In this document: positions 22,037 through 32,984 of the stretch, piece after piece | Numbering within the stretch: the first letter of the stretch is position 1 | Layout: the number at the start of each line of letters is the position of its first letter | Assembly: GCA_020975725.1 (NCBI GenBank) | Contig: QXJR01000006.1 | Span: 496,001-560,000, forward strand | Length of the DNA stretch: 64,000 nt | Reading direction: 5' to 3' | DNA from: Picocystis sp. L7 | Lineage: Eukaryota; Chlorophyta; Picocystophyceae; Picocystales; Picocystaceae | Made by a program: the position numbers and the translations under genes | Notes under the pieces: model-generated | The model's input: the letters and a program-made list of their open reading frames with translations, nothing else | What the model was told of the DNA's origin: nothing | The model's database searches: none

Positions 22037-24250
22037 CAAGAAGGACGTTGGACACACGGTAGGCTCATGAGCATTGTAGATGTAACGAACTGGGGTTATT
22101 CGTCCTTACTTTGCTGTACTTTCCTATTCCTTGGAGAGTATGCGGCCACGACACTCTTGTTTCCGTTCCTCACCTCGCCAACGTGTAGACTCCCTTGAGA
22201 CTTGGAACTTGGTGAGGTCCAAGCATGCCAATCATGCACTTTTTCTACGAGAGATGCCACGGAGACCACGGTGAAGGAAGATTGCTCTACTACATGCAAG
22301 GGAAGGCCGTCTAGACGCCGCCAAGATTCAAGTTAGCAACCTCCGGGATAGCCATGGAGACCAAAGTATGGTTGTTGGTCACGTCTTGACCTTACCATCC
22401 ATCCCGAGGGGAGGAATCTCCGTTCGTTCAACCAAATCTCCGCATGTGAACCCAATCACCGTGACCCTCTTTCCAAAACTTTAAGTATGTCCGCCGAGGA
22501 GTTAGGGGAATTCAACCGGTTACACTTGAACTAGTTCATCCGACAATGTAGGACTTAGTCTCAAAGGGAGCGCTCGCTTGACGCAGCATTGTCAAAGTCC
22601 TAGTCTATCTTCTTGTTGAGACGTTAGGGACGTGACTTTGCAGGGTTTCCGCAGATGCCCTAATTGTTACACCTTCCTAGGCCACCCTCCCCATGGAGGA
22701 GTGTGTTCTTCTTCTTCGACAATACATGTACAAATTCATGCATATAGTCCTCAAGTTAGAGTACTAAATGTACCTTTTGGACAGTTACTGCAAAGGATGA
22801 CCTCGAGGACCCATAGGGAGGAGCCACCGGTCTTTTTTAATGAACAAGTCCTACTCGAGGCCTCCGACCCATGCGCCATCCTCACGTCTTCCGCGTCTGG
22901 GCATCGTCGGAGTAGTCAAGGAGCCGTTTCTTCGTCAAGCATCCGAGTTTGTCCCACCTCTCCTTTGTGGGTCCAAGTCTATACGACCGCTTTTCTCGTC
23001 CTCCAAAGGTCGAGAGTGGAACATACTAATTATGTGTTGAAGACAAGAGTGTTCGATGGCGAGTTTATGTCGAAAGAGCGTCCTGTTTCCAAAGTAGCAG
23101 CAATACAACTCAACTTTCCAGTCAAATTGAATGCACTTGAGGAGCTTCATTGTAATTGATAGGATCTTTAGCTTGCAATTAGTATCAGAATCGTAGATTG
23201 CTTGTAGTATGCTTGTAAATCTACTACTTGTCAATAGCCTCGAGATGTTTTTACCTGTGAGAGCAACGAGGTCTTCGTACTTGCGCTCCTTAGGCCACAC
23301 GAGTGAAAGATGTGATGCAAACGTGGTAATGCGTTCTGAAGCATCGATAGTCCAAATTTCCAACAAAAATCGGTGGAAAGGTCAAGAACGGAGAAGTGAA
23401 GTTTTACTAGAGCGCTTGATATGCATCCAAGGGGTACGAAATCCGGCCAAAGAGGCATCCATCACTACTATAAGCAACTAAAGCGTGCACGTGTGCGTCG
23501 ATACAGCATGCGAAGCGGATGGGGACTTTTGAAGTTGCTTGCTTTCCTTGCTTCCTCGTCAATTCGTTCCGATCATTTGTCAGAGATACCTTTATCACGA
23601 GTGTAGTAACGAGGATGCACTTGCCAACGTTTCAATAGGTGGATTGGCTTTGAGGTCTAAGCTTTCTTCTCCCATTCCTTACTACGATTAGCAACTTTTC
23701 TAAACATGGTTTGGACCGTCATTACGCCTTCATTGACCTTGAGACCATCGCATACTTTAGAGGTTCCTTTGTCCGGCTAGATTCAATCCACTTTTTGTAG
23801 CTCTTAGAAACTGCAAACTTGTCGCAGTGTGAATGTCTTCCGTGGCCCGGCAAGAAGAAAAGAACTTGTGATTGCACAGCAAGGATCGAGCAATCAATCA
23901 TTCCTAGGAAGAGTTAGTACGTTCCAAACGGTTGGCTTTTCACGTGATAAATCAAGGAAGAGTTGTTGTTACATGATCTTTCAATGAGATCTATCGTTCT
24001 TGTGTCAACATGCGAAAAGAGGGAAGTATCGTCCTAACTGCGCTTCGCTCAAAAGAAGGTTGCTACTACGACGCCCTTCGTCAGGAACGTAGAACTTAGG
24101 TTCAGCTTGTGGTTCTAGCATCGTCCAAGACCAAGTCGCCAACCCTTCCATACCACTTCCATGTGAGAGATGAAGTCCAAGGAAGCTTGGCTTGGAGGTG
24201 GGGCTGTACCCTTCTTTGCCTCCAACTGGGACAGATGTTCGCACGACGCA
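22037..24250. other. No gene recognised
   Basis: About 2.2 kb. Open frames of 175 codons (22632-23159, plus) and 143 codons (22935-23366, minus) overlap each other and show no motif, so I do not call either as a gene. Confidence 0.55.
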
Positions 24251-24254
24251 CCAA

Positions 24255-26170
24255 CTCGATCCGACGTGGAAATTTGATCGTCCACCTCCGATAGCCGCGG
24301 CTGCGAAACTGGGCACGCAAGTTGCATGACTATCAGCCTGCGTCTGACTAAGTGGTAGATGACCGATGATCTGGAAAACGAACACTCATGAAAATACATT
24401 GGGAGGCGGAAGGACCTGGAAACGGGGTGGGACATGTCATGGGACGTTCCTCGTTGCGCTCTTTGGACTGAACTTTGCCTCGTCGCTTCCTCTCTCGCTC
24501 ACTAATACTGCAAAGAGCAATCAACAAACCAACTTCCCGTATCTTTATGTCAACGATGAATACGCGAAAGAAAGGAGATTGTTTATGGAGCAACAGTTCG
24601 AGAAATTTCATCTGGAAGCAAGCAGAATCCAAGCCATCAGAGGAGATTTGTTGCCAAAGATAAAGTTTCCATCATGGCTTCCACAAAGTACAAAGCAACC
24701 CACAAGTCAAGAACTTGGGTGTCTTACTTCTCATTTGCGAGCCATCAACGAGGGAGTTCGCCGTGGTTGGCACAGGTTTGTAGTTATTGAAGACGACATT
24801 CGTCTTAGATCCAACTTGAACATGTCTCTAATTTGGGCTACAGCACCCAAGAGTGCTGGGCTACTTATTCTGGGTGTTGGCACTCCAAATGGGCTATGGG
24901 AGCGGTGGGGGATGCTCAAGAACCATCGAAAACCATGGACTAAGTGGAAAAGACGAGATCCTGTCTGGGGCACTCTGATTTATTCAATTACCCGGGAAGG
25001 TGCCAAACGAATACAAAGAAGGTTTCCCTGCAATGTAACATACTGCAATTTGGCCCGTGCAGTACCGCCATTTTTGGTGGCTGACTACACCATCTACTCA
25101 AGTGTGCCGACCTTTGTATTCAACTTCCCTTTGGTTGACCACATGGGGACGGATGCGTTCAAAATGCCATCAACTATACACAGTGGCAGGAAGACCTCTC
25201 ATGAAAAAGCAAGTGAAGAGATTCCAAAGATAATAAGAGAATTGAACACTGCACCATCTGCAGTGAAGGAATTTGTAGCAAAAGTTCAGCTTCAGTAGGT
25301 TGGATATTGCAGCCATGCTGTTCCACAAGACCATAGAAATTCCCACTATTTTTTTCGAGATCTCCCATTTTCTGTTGCCCTATTATGGTAAATGGAGACA
25401 CTTTCTGGATTATTCCTTGGGAGCTTTTTTGACAACTCGCTGACACCGGGACATCTACTTCCTCCTGACGCACTTCACATTTCTTACTGGTTCTCTTCAA
25501 AATCACTTTCAGGCACACCAATTGTAGTTGAACCTGCGTCTTAAGATTGAAATCAGCCTGAGCACATACTTCCTGCCATTATCCTAGGTCCTGGATGTGA
25601 ACTGGTCTCAGTATAATGCACAAGGGGAATTAGCCTCCGTCGTCCTGGCAGCATTGGATAGAAAGTGTGACCTGTGCATACAAGTAATTGCATGCAGATA
25701 GTGTTTTGTTCGCTTGGATTATGTTATCAGTGATTTAGATTGCTTGCATGCAAAACAGGATAGCTGTATGGGATTTTTCATTAGGGTTTCATGGATATTC
25801 TGTGGCCACTTGAAAAGGCAGTCACATTCCAACCATAGCACACAATGCATCAGCAAAGTCTGCATCCTGTAGGTAGAACCATACTTGGCTCTCAAGGGTG
25901 AGTCGGGAAGTTGTTTGATTGTACTACCAGCCCTACTGCCCTACCCTTTTTAAAACCGTTAGTACCAGCCAGCTTCTTTCGCGATGGGGATGGGCATTAT
26001 CACAACCTTGTAAAATGCATTGAAAGAAATGGCATACTTACAACATGGGATGAATGGCTGGGGCTGGAGAGAACAGAGGTTAGCTTGGAAGAGGATTGAG
26101 CATTTGTGCCAGATCCATTTCATAGCTACCTCAAAGTCCAACAGGCTAGTAGGTAATTGTAACTGCGGGA
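24255..26170 (+). repeat. Segmental duplication, copy 1 (GT25 locus)
   Basis: This block matches 62080-64000 in the same orientation, starting about 110 bp before the gene and continuing through about 870 bp of 3' flank to near the end of the window. Coding and non-coding parts have both diverged clearly, so the duplication is not recent. Confidence 0.85.
24366..25298 (+). CDS. GT25-type glycosyltransferase
   Basis: 310 residues, starting at ATG 24366. Landmarks fit glycosyltransferase family 25 (LPS-biosynthesis and collagen galactosyltransferase type): a YLYVNDEYAKERR start where the family has its I-N-x-R-x2-R segment, RIQAIRGD, then SQELGCLTSHLRAI matching the E-x-GC-x-SH box, and VVIEDDIR, the EDD motif that holds the metal and nucleotide sugar. 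A hydrophobic stretch at about residues 25-45 would anchor it as a type II protein in the Golgi or ER. The gene appears intronless and intact. Substrate cannot be told from sequence; in an alga it could act on cell-wall or secreted glycans. A broken paralogue lies at 62194. Confidence 0.8.
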   Translation: MIWKTNTHENTLGGGRTWKRGGTCHGTFLVALFGLNFASSLPLSLTNTAKSNQQTNFPYLYVNDEYAKERRLFMEQQFEKFHLEASRIQAIRGDLLPKIKFPSWLPQSTKQPTSQELGCLTSHLRAINEGVRRGWHRFVVIEDDIRLRSNLNMSLIWATAPKSAGLLILGVGTPNGLWERWGMLKNHRKPWTKWKRRDPVWGTLIYSITREGAKRIQRRFPCNVTYCNLARAVPPFLVADYTIYSSVPTFVFNFPLVDHMGTDAFKMPSTIHSGRKTSHEKASEEIPKIIRELNTAPSAVKEFVAKVQLQ

Positions 26171-26500
26171 TATTTACCCCAGGTGTCTTTGGAAGCGGTG
26201 CTTGTAGCATGCTGCTTTCTACTGTTCTGCAGGACAGATGAGTAGTCAACCTCAGGAAGCCTACAGCTTCAGATCTTGTAGTTTGTTTCTACTAACTGCT
26301 TGAGCTGCTGTGTTAAGTGCCGAATTTACCTCCGTACATTCTATCCATGGGTCCTAGGATGCGTTGTGCAAGTCGCGATAGCAACCTTCTACTTTTCCAA
26401 TAAAGAAAACAGTCTAGGCATGCTACTGTACTCCTTCAACAATTCTTTCAGGTATACTGCACTTCAACTTATACAGCCAAAGATGTGCACACGCCATAAG
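25299..26500. other. 3' flank of the GT25 gene, no gene recognised
   Basis: The first 870 bp are shared with the duplicate after 63127. Short frames such as 25911-26099 are not kept open in the other copy, so they are probably not coding. Confidence 0.6.
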
Positions 26501-26555
26501 CAAGAAGTCTTTTTCACATTCCTAAGATCACATTACCCTGCTTACCAACTATTCG

Positions 26556-26900
26556 GTGAATATCGACAGCAAGGCCTGGGAAGAAAGCTACTTCATTCCT
26601 CGCCACTTTTGCACTGCTGATGACACAGTAAGACTTCTATTCTTGTTGAATCCGGCATATGGTGCGAAGCGAATTCAAAACGTCCTTTATTTGTTTAGAA
26701 CTTCACATGACGGAGCAGCAAGCCTTATGTTAGAGTTGAGTGTTGCGAAGTGCAGCAATTAGGTTTCTGGCTCTTTCGGCTACCCCTCTGATGTGCAAAC
26801 ATACATGCAAACCATACTTGCTAAGTACAAGGAATTACTTTTGGCTGGAAGTGGTGGAGAAGATGATGCTTTGCAATTTCGCTGCAAGAAGCATGTAAGT
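26556..26900 (+). pseudogene. Possible glycosyltransferase remnant or exon
   Basis: A stretch reading SGSFGYPSDVQTYM and then GSGGEDDALQFRCK (26766-26895) looks like real protein and recalls the SGGFIGY and DDQ region of lysyl-hydroxylase/collagen-type glycosyltransferases. A stop precedes it directly, so it is either an exon starting near 26763 or a broken gene. The upstream frame at 26556-26762 (DDTVRLLFLLNPAYGAKRI) may belong to it. Low certainty. Confidence 0.3.
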
Positions 26901-27089
26901 ACGGTTTGTCGTGAATGTAATAAGTATAAGTATGTTGTACACGTGTTCACAAATTTTCACACCAACTCCCTTGAACCAAGCGACCATACCTACCGAAATA
27001 TAAATGCTTTTGATCCTTTGATACCACAACTTTCGCTGGTTGGGGAGCAACTGCGACACTAGCACCCTTCCTCATCAAGAATCTTTGGG

Positions 27090-27968
27090 GTGCACGTATA
27101 TTTCCTTCAGGCGCTTCCTGACGATCCCAGACAAGACTCGATTTCGTGCCATTGTCCTTGTTCAACACTTCATGAGTTGATTCAGAGTGCGCCAACTTCA
27201 ATCGATACAAGCACGACAGTAAGACTCCACGAGAGCGGCAAGTGGTTGGTTGCTAAGATCAGGCCCACCTTCAAGAAGCCTGTTATGCTGTCGTATATTT
27301 GTATCAAAGAGCATCCATCGTTCAAAGGGATGCATCTTGAGTTGACGAGCTGGTTTTGCGATGTCCCCCTTGCATGTCGATCCAGTATTTCTCGAGTTGC
27401 CCGATATGAGCACCTTAATCCCCAGCAAGTTCCTCGAAACTTCACTTCATGGCCGCTTCTGTCTGGTTTCTTCTCCGATGGACCGTTCGTTTACATCGTC
27501 TTTTTTGATGAACACGAATTTCCGCAGGACAACAATTGTGGATTGGATACACAATCCAGAGTCCCCCTGTTATCCTACGGCAACTGGTCCGTCTTCCTGG
27601 ATCCTGCTTTTACAAACCAACTCCATTTGTTTCGTAGGTCCCGATGGATGCACCCTTCGATGATGGGGGAGGACCTTCACGAAGCAAGGGACACATGGGT
27701 CCTGTATCGATTGCCAACCAATCCTCTGACTGCGAGAGGATTCGTTCCTCCTAGGAGCCACTCTCTTGCATTGGTTGCACAGAACATTGTGGTTGGATTC
27801 ACCACCAAACGTGTGTTGGCAATCGTTTGTGGGCATAGAAGGGTCTGGTTTGGTGGCGCAGACGCGAACCCACTGGCACGTCCACCAAGGAACGCTGTTT
27901 CGACCCGCGGTTCCCTTGTTTGCATTGGGATCGTCTTCATGAACGTCGCATCGCATCGACATCGTTGA
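27090..27968 (+). CDS. Hypothetical protein, runs into the inverted duplication
   Basis: An open frame of up to 292 codons; the first ATG is at 27285 (about 227 residues), so an upstream exon is possible. It has hydrophobic patches (SDGPFVYIVFFDEHEF near 27475) and many Trp and Pro residues, but I recognise no family. Its last 210 bp lie inside the left arm of the palindrome. The stop TGA at 27966-27968 overlaps the ATG of the next gene (TGATG), which in a eukaryote more likely means the two frames are parts of one disrupted or spliced gene than true coupling. Confidence 0.4.
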   Translation: MHVYFLQALPDDPRQDSISCHCPCSTLHELIQSAPTSIDTSTTVRLHESGKWLVAKIRPTFKKPVMLSYICIKEHPSFKGMHLELTSWFCDVPLACRSSISRVARYEHLNPQQVPRNFTSWPLLSGFFSDGPFVYIVFFDEHEFPQDNNCGLDTQSRVPLLSYGNWSVFLDPAFTNQLHLFRRSRWMHPSMMGEDLHEARDTWVLYRLPTNPLTARGFVPPRSHSLALVAQNIVVGFTTKRVLAIVCGHRRVWFGGADANPLARPPRNAVSTRGSLVCIGIVFMNVASHRHR

Positions 27969-29251
27969 TGTCCCGTGCAGATCCTAGGAACGACGGGAAT
28001 GGCGATGCGATTGGACAACAGGAGATCGGCGATCACGTGGAGCTGGAAGTTCGCAATCCTGGCCTGGCTCTTACGCGTGCAGTTCGTGAAGGTCATTGCA
28101 GAGCCATTCCTTTGCCGAGAAGTGTAGCTGCCGATGCGAAGTTGTTGTTGGTGGTGATTTCGAATGAAACGCCGGATTTCGACAAGGACCCTGCCATACT
28201 CGACCTCGCGCTAACTAGTTTTTTAATCACAGTGTTGAGGCATCCTTTTCGCTTGCGCCTTGATCTCGCCGTGTACTTGCAATGCACAAAAATACGCAGG
28301 AGGTATATCACTCCATGCGAGGATGGGTCCATAGACAAAGAGCTGTCCTCCTACGTGAGAGCAGTACAGGACACCGTCTCCGTGTTTGCTCAGCATTTTT
28401 ACACCACGCACCTCTTTTGCTCACCAAGGTTTGCAGATGCTATTTGTCATGCACGGCATCTCCTGTCAAAAGATGATTTCATTTTCGTGTTGGAACACGA
28501 TTGGCTTTTACGCCCCTCACAAATGCAAATCCCGTTCACCATACTGCTTAGTGTCTTGGAGACTGGAAGGCCATACATTCTGTTGAACAGGGGAGACCGA
28601 AAAGGGGAGCTTTCAACAACCGTTCCTTTCGCACTGCGGTCGGGGTCTTACTCAAACAATCCATTCTTTGCTCACGGTTCTTTCATCAAATCACTGTTCC
28701 ACAACAAGACAAGGCTATGTCGCATTACCAGGGTTAAGATATGGGAGAAAGTTGCAAAGGATTATGCCAGTCGATCAAACTTCCCCACCTATGTGTTAGG
28801 TCGCAACATCACTGATGTGACGGTTTATCACTTGGATGGGAAGTACTTCTCGTTTGCAAGGAAACACAGGATTGGGCCTCTGTTTGGAGCGCTCAAGAGA
28901 GAAATGAGGCTATACTACAGCAACTCCATCTCAACCTACATGCTCGTAAAAAAGATAGACAGCATTTGTTCAAAGCAAAGGTATCTCTGCAGACCGTATT
29001 TCTTACGGACCAAATTTGTTGATTTGGTGCACAAGTTCTGGGGTGAGCTTCCTCAAAATCGTGTAGAGCTGAAACGCGCAGCAACTGCGTTTTTAGGGGA
29101 TGCGCAAACTGCCAACTGGTATCTTGAAGGAGAGATTCCCCATTTCAGAGTTGAAGGAGAGCAGGAAAAGAGACATGCCTTGGTAGAGAAACTAAGGCCG
29201 GGGCCGAAGATGAGACAGCGGTTCTCTGGTAAGGCACAACGTCTTTGTTAA
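27968..29251 (+). CDS. Glycosyltransferase-like protein with EHDW motif, left copy
   Basis: 427 residues from ATG 27968; the frame is open from further upstream. The core has KLLLVVISNETPDFD (a beta-strand start), a long helical region, and DDFIFVLEHDWLLRP near 28468-28510, in which EHDW sits where GT-A enzymes keep their D-x-D-like metal site. Then come PYILLNRGDRKG and a YHLDGKYF segment. This pattern suggests a GT-A fold transferase, but I cannot place it in a numbered family. No signal peptide is visible at this start. Its twin at 30181-31464 differs by only a few residues (for example QQEI against QEEI and KIRRR against KILRR). The basic C-terminus ends in QRLC here and QPLC there. Confidence 0.6.
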   Translation: MSRADPRNDGNGDAIGQQEIGDHVELEVRNPGLALTRAVREGHCRAIPLPRSVAADAKLLLVVISNETPDFDKDPAILDLALTSFLITVLRHPFRLRLDLAVYLQCTKIRRRYITPCEDGSIDKELSSYVRAVQDTVSVFAQHFYTTHLFCSPRFADAICHARHLLSKDDFIFVLEHDWLLRPSQMQIPFTILLSVLETGRPYILLNRGDRKGELSTTVPFALRSGSYSNNPFFAHGSFIKSLFHNKTRLCRITRVKIWEKVAKDYASRSNFPTYVLGRNITDVTVYHLDGKYFSFARKHRIGPLFGALKREMRLYYSNSISTYMLVKKIDSICSKQRYLCRPYFLRTKFVDLVHKFWGELPQNRVELKRAATAFLGDAQTANWYLEGEIPHFRVEGEQEKRHALVEKLRPGPKMRQRFSGKAQRLC

Positions 29252-30180
29252 GCACCTTTCTAGGAAGGCATCACGGAGGGGAAACCGAGCATTACAGCGC
29301 ACTTCCTGCGCACAAAGAAGCGCAGGATGCTTGATTTCGCCCAGTTGTTAACACATCCCACGCGAGGGCTGCCTCGTTTGCTATTCAATCTAGACAGTGG
29401 TAGTAGAACAAGACCTAAATACCCCCCGCTTTTCCTTCGGATTCAGTCACCCTGCTTCACTGGGAACCGTGCGGGAAGCAGGTTCTGGTGGAAGCAAGCC
29501 TGCGTTATTGCACGTGCTCCTGCCTTTCCCTTCAAATTTCAACGCTTTCTTTCGTTCCCCGAAGTGAGAAGCAGAGTGCTTGCATTGAAGCTCATTTGTT
29601 GTTATAGGGAACAAGATTGGCGGACGCGCCTCTCCCAGACACGTCATCGAGCGTTCAATGTGAGTGAAGCGAGCTTTCGCTACAGCATCGATCGAAGAAG
29701 GCAAAGCAAAGTATATGGTCATCTTGCTTGTGACAGTCGTCCTCACCTACCATGGAATTCATTTGCAAAAGACACACGGAGACCACCACAACTTTACAAC
29801 TGGTGGAAAACGCAACTGATATGGAGACGACGACAAATGAGCTTCAATGCAAGCACTCTGCTTCTCACATCGGGGAACGAAAGAAAGCGTTGAAATTTGA
29901 AGGGAAAGGCAGGAGCACGTGCAATAACGCAGGCTTGCTTCCACCAGAACCTGCTTCCCGCACGGTTCCCAGTGAAGCAGGGTGACTGAATCCGAAGGAA
30001 AAGCGGGGGGTATTTAGGTCTTGTTCTACTACCACTGTCTAGATTGAATAGCAAACGAGGCAGCCCTCGCGTGGGATGTGTTAACAACTGGGCGAAATCA
30101 AGCATCCTGCGCTTCTTTGTGCGCAGGAAGTGCGCTGTAATGCTCGGTTTCCCCTCCGTGATGCCTTCCTAGAAAGGTGC

Positions 30181-31464
30181 TTAACAAAGAGGTTGTGCCT
30201 TACCAGAGAACCGCTGTCTCATCTTCGGCCCCGGCCTTAGTTTCTCTACCAAGGCATGTCTCTTTTCCTGCTCTCCTTCAACTCTGAAATGGGGAATCTC
30301 TCCTTCAAGATACCAGTTGGCAGTTTGCGCATCCCCTAAAAACGCAGTTGCTGCGCGTTTCAGCTCTACACGATTTTGAGGAAGCTCACCCCAGAACTTG
30401 TGCACCAAATCAACAAATTTGGTCCGTAAGAAATACGGTCTGCAGAGATACCTTTGCTTTGAACAAATGCTGTCTATCTTTTTTACGAGCATGTAGGTTG
30501 AGATGGAGTTGCTGTAGTATAGCCTCATTTCTCTCTTGAGCGCTCCAAACAGAGGCCCAATCCTGTGTTTCCTTGCAAACGAGAAGTACTTCCCATCCAA
30601 GTGATAAACCGTCACATCAGTGATGTTGCGACCTAACACATAGGTGGGGAAGTTTGATCGACTGGCATAATCCTTTGCAACTTTCTCCCATATCTTAACC
30701 CTGGTAATGCGACATAGCCTTGTCTTGTTGTGGAACAGTGATTTGATGAAAGAACCGTGAGCAAAGAATGGATTGTTTGAGTAAGACCCCGACCGCAGTG
30801 CGAAAGGAACGGTTGTTGAAAGCTCCCCTTTTCGGTCTCCCCTGTTCAACAGAATGTATGGCCTTCCAGTCTCCAAGACACTAAGCAGTATGGTGAACGG
30901 GATTTGCATTTGTGAGGGGCGTAAAAGCCAATCGTGTTCCAACACGAAAATGAAATCATCTTTTGACAGGAGATGCCGTGCATGACAAATAGCATCTGCA
31001 AACCTTGGTGAGCAAAAGAGGTGCGTGGTGTAAAAATGCTGAGCAAACACGGAGACGGTGTCCTGTACTGCTCTCACGTAGGAGGACAGCTCTTTGTCTA
31101 TGGACCCATCCTCGCATGGAGTGATATACCTCCTGAGTATTTTTGTGCATTGCAAGTACACGGCGAGATCAAGGCGCAAGCGAAAAGGATGCCTCAACAC
31201 TGTGATTAAAAAACTAGTTAGCGCGAGGTCGAGTATGGCAGGGTCCTTGTCGAAATCCGGCGTTTCATTCGAAATCACCACCAACAACAACTTCGCATCG
31301 GCAGCTACACTTCTCGGCAAAGGAATGGCTCTGCAATGACCTTCACGAACTGCACGCGTAAGAGCCAGGCCAGGATTGCGAACTTCCAGCTCCACGTGAT
31401 CGCCGATCTCCTCTTGTCCAATCGCATCGCCATTCCCGTCGTTCCTAGGATCTGCACGGGACAT
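30181..31464 (-). CDS. Glycosyltransferase-like protein with EHDW motif, right copy
   Basis: 427 residues, the inverted twin of 27968-29251, with all the same motifs. Both copies are fully open, so neither has yet decayed. Upstream of its start, the right arm ends at 31674 and the sequence no longer matches, so this copy lacks the hypothetical frame and promoter region that precede the left copy. It would need a different promoter. Confidence 0.6.
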   Translation of the reverse strand: MSRADPRNDGNGDAIGQEEIGDHVELEVRNPGLALTRAVREGHCRAIPLPRSVAADAKLLLVVISNETPDFDKDPAILDLALTSFLITVLRHPFRLRLDLAVYLQCTKILRRYITPCEDGSIDKELSSYVRAVQDTVSVFAQHFYTTHLFCSPRFADAICHARHLLSKDDFIFVLEHDWLLRPSQMQIPFTILLSVLETGRPYILLNRGDRKGELSTTVPFALRSGSYSNNPFFAHGSFIKSLFHNKTRLCRITRVKIWEKVAKDYASRSNFPTYVLGRNITDVTVYHLDGKYFSFARKHRIGPLFGALKREMRLYYSNSISTYMLVKKIDSICSKQRYLCRPYFLRTKFVDLVHKFWGELPQNRVELKRAATAFLGDAQTANWYLEGEIPHFRVEGEQEKRHALVEKLRPGPKMRQRFSGKAQPLC

Positions 31465-31674
31465 CAACGATGTCGATGCGATGCGACGTTCATGAAGACG
31501 ATCCCAATGCAAACAAGGGAACCGCGGGTCGAAACAGCGTTCCTTGGTGGACGTGCCAGTGGGTTCGCGTCTGCGCCACCAAACCAGACCCTTCTATGCC
31601 CACAAACGATTGCCAACACACGTTTGGTGGTGAATCCAACCACAATGTTCTGTGCAACCAATGCAAGAGAGTGG

Positions 31675-32984
31675 TTGCTTTGACGTGTATGGAAGAATTT
31701 GAGAGGGAAGTTACGTTTGTAATGCTGATTTCGAATCCATTCCTTAACCTTGTTTGTAGCTTCGCATGTTAATGTGGCCAAAGTCATTTTGATGAAAGGG
31801 TACCCTCCGTATGTATGTGTACAAGGTGAGTGTGTGCGTACACATGCCTTTTGAATACCAAAATGTATACACACTTCGCATACTCACGCCATATGCCATT
31901 TTTCTTAAGTCACCGACGACTTATCGAGTTTCGCTAGACTTGGATGCTCACGAAGCAAAGGGCAAAACTTTTACGGGTTTGGGAAATGTGCAAGCTTCCG
32001 CATTTTCAAAATTGCACTTTGACAACGCTTCTTCTCTCACATCCAATCCTTGAAGTGGTATGTAAAAATAAAATCCTATGCCTACGTATCAAAAGTGGGT
32101 TTTGCGCATTACAAATGCTATGGCACATTTTCGAAGTCAGGAGCCTTGGCGCTTTCATGGCTTCGGCACTATCACCAATCAAGAACAACCTTACACGGAG
32201 TCACAATTGAAGACCAGAAGTGGATAAGCACCTCCACATTTAGCATGGCGTGCATGCGTTTGAAGGTCATGCACATGAGACAAATTGTTTTTAACCGAAA
32301 AAACTAAAGAAGCCTTCAATATCCTCACAATGGCTCTCGGAGCCCTAAACCACGGCTCCTATGGTGCCCTTGAAGAAATATAGGCGCAACCCCCTATTTT
32401 TGTTGCAATGGTGGTTGAGATGATTGTGCGGAACATTGGGGAACGCTACATTAACTTTTAAACCTCCCCCCCAGCGGCATTTGTACTACACAAAATTTTC
32501 GTTTGGTAATGTACCCGTAAGGAAGCCACGTTTTTAGCTGCTTTTCTAGCCACACGCTCCATCTAGAAGGATGAAACAAAAAGGTTCCAAATAATGTGTC
32601 ACGGAACCATCCTACCTAAACTCGTGTTTCAAGCCCCCCTCCTCAAATCGAGTGGTAGTTTTGCTTTATGAATGGGATAGAGGGTTGAATGCTCAGAGGA
32701 TTACTTGACGTGGGAGGCAAAGTATATGGTACATGCATTCCCCCGCTCCGCGTATCAAGTGAGTGATGTTTCATCAAAGTTAAGTCACGTTCACAAAGAG
32801 GCTTTATCGTCCACAACTTGGATTCCGGGGACAAGGTCGTCGTCTCTAATCGAACAAAACTACCATTGAGAGATCTTACGGACCTTTTCTCATAACCCAT
32901 TCAAATTTTGAACGAACCATCCATTCATTCCGGGGCTCGTTAGTGGAGGACCTCTAAGTGAAGAGCATGCAAAGACCATCCTCG
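31675..32984. other. No gene recognised
   Basis: 1.3 kb beyond the right palindrome arm with only short open frames and no motif. Confidence 0.6.

Larger units (their letters stand above)
27758..31674. repeat. Near-perfect inverted duplication, 1842-bp arms, 233-bp spacer
   Basis: The left arm 27758-29599 and right arm 29833-31674 are reverse complements of exactly equal length. The positions sum to 59432 at every point checked, so there are no indels. Only a handful of substitutions were seen (about 99.7% identity). The spacer 29600-29832 is not palindromic. Each arm carries a full copy of the EHDW gene, arranged 3' end to 3' end around the spacer. Confidence 0.95.

Noticed and set aside
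22632-23366. Open frames of 175 codons (plus) and 143 codons (minus)
   Set aside because: They overlap on opposite strands, have no recognisable motif, and the composition gives no reason to prefer either.
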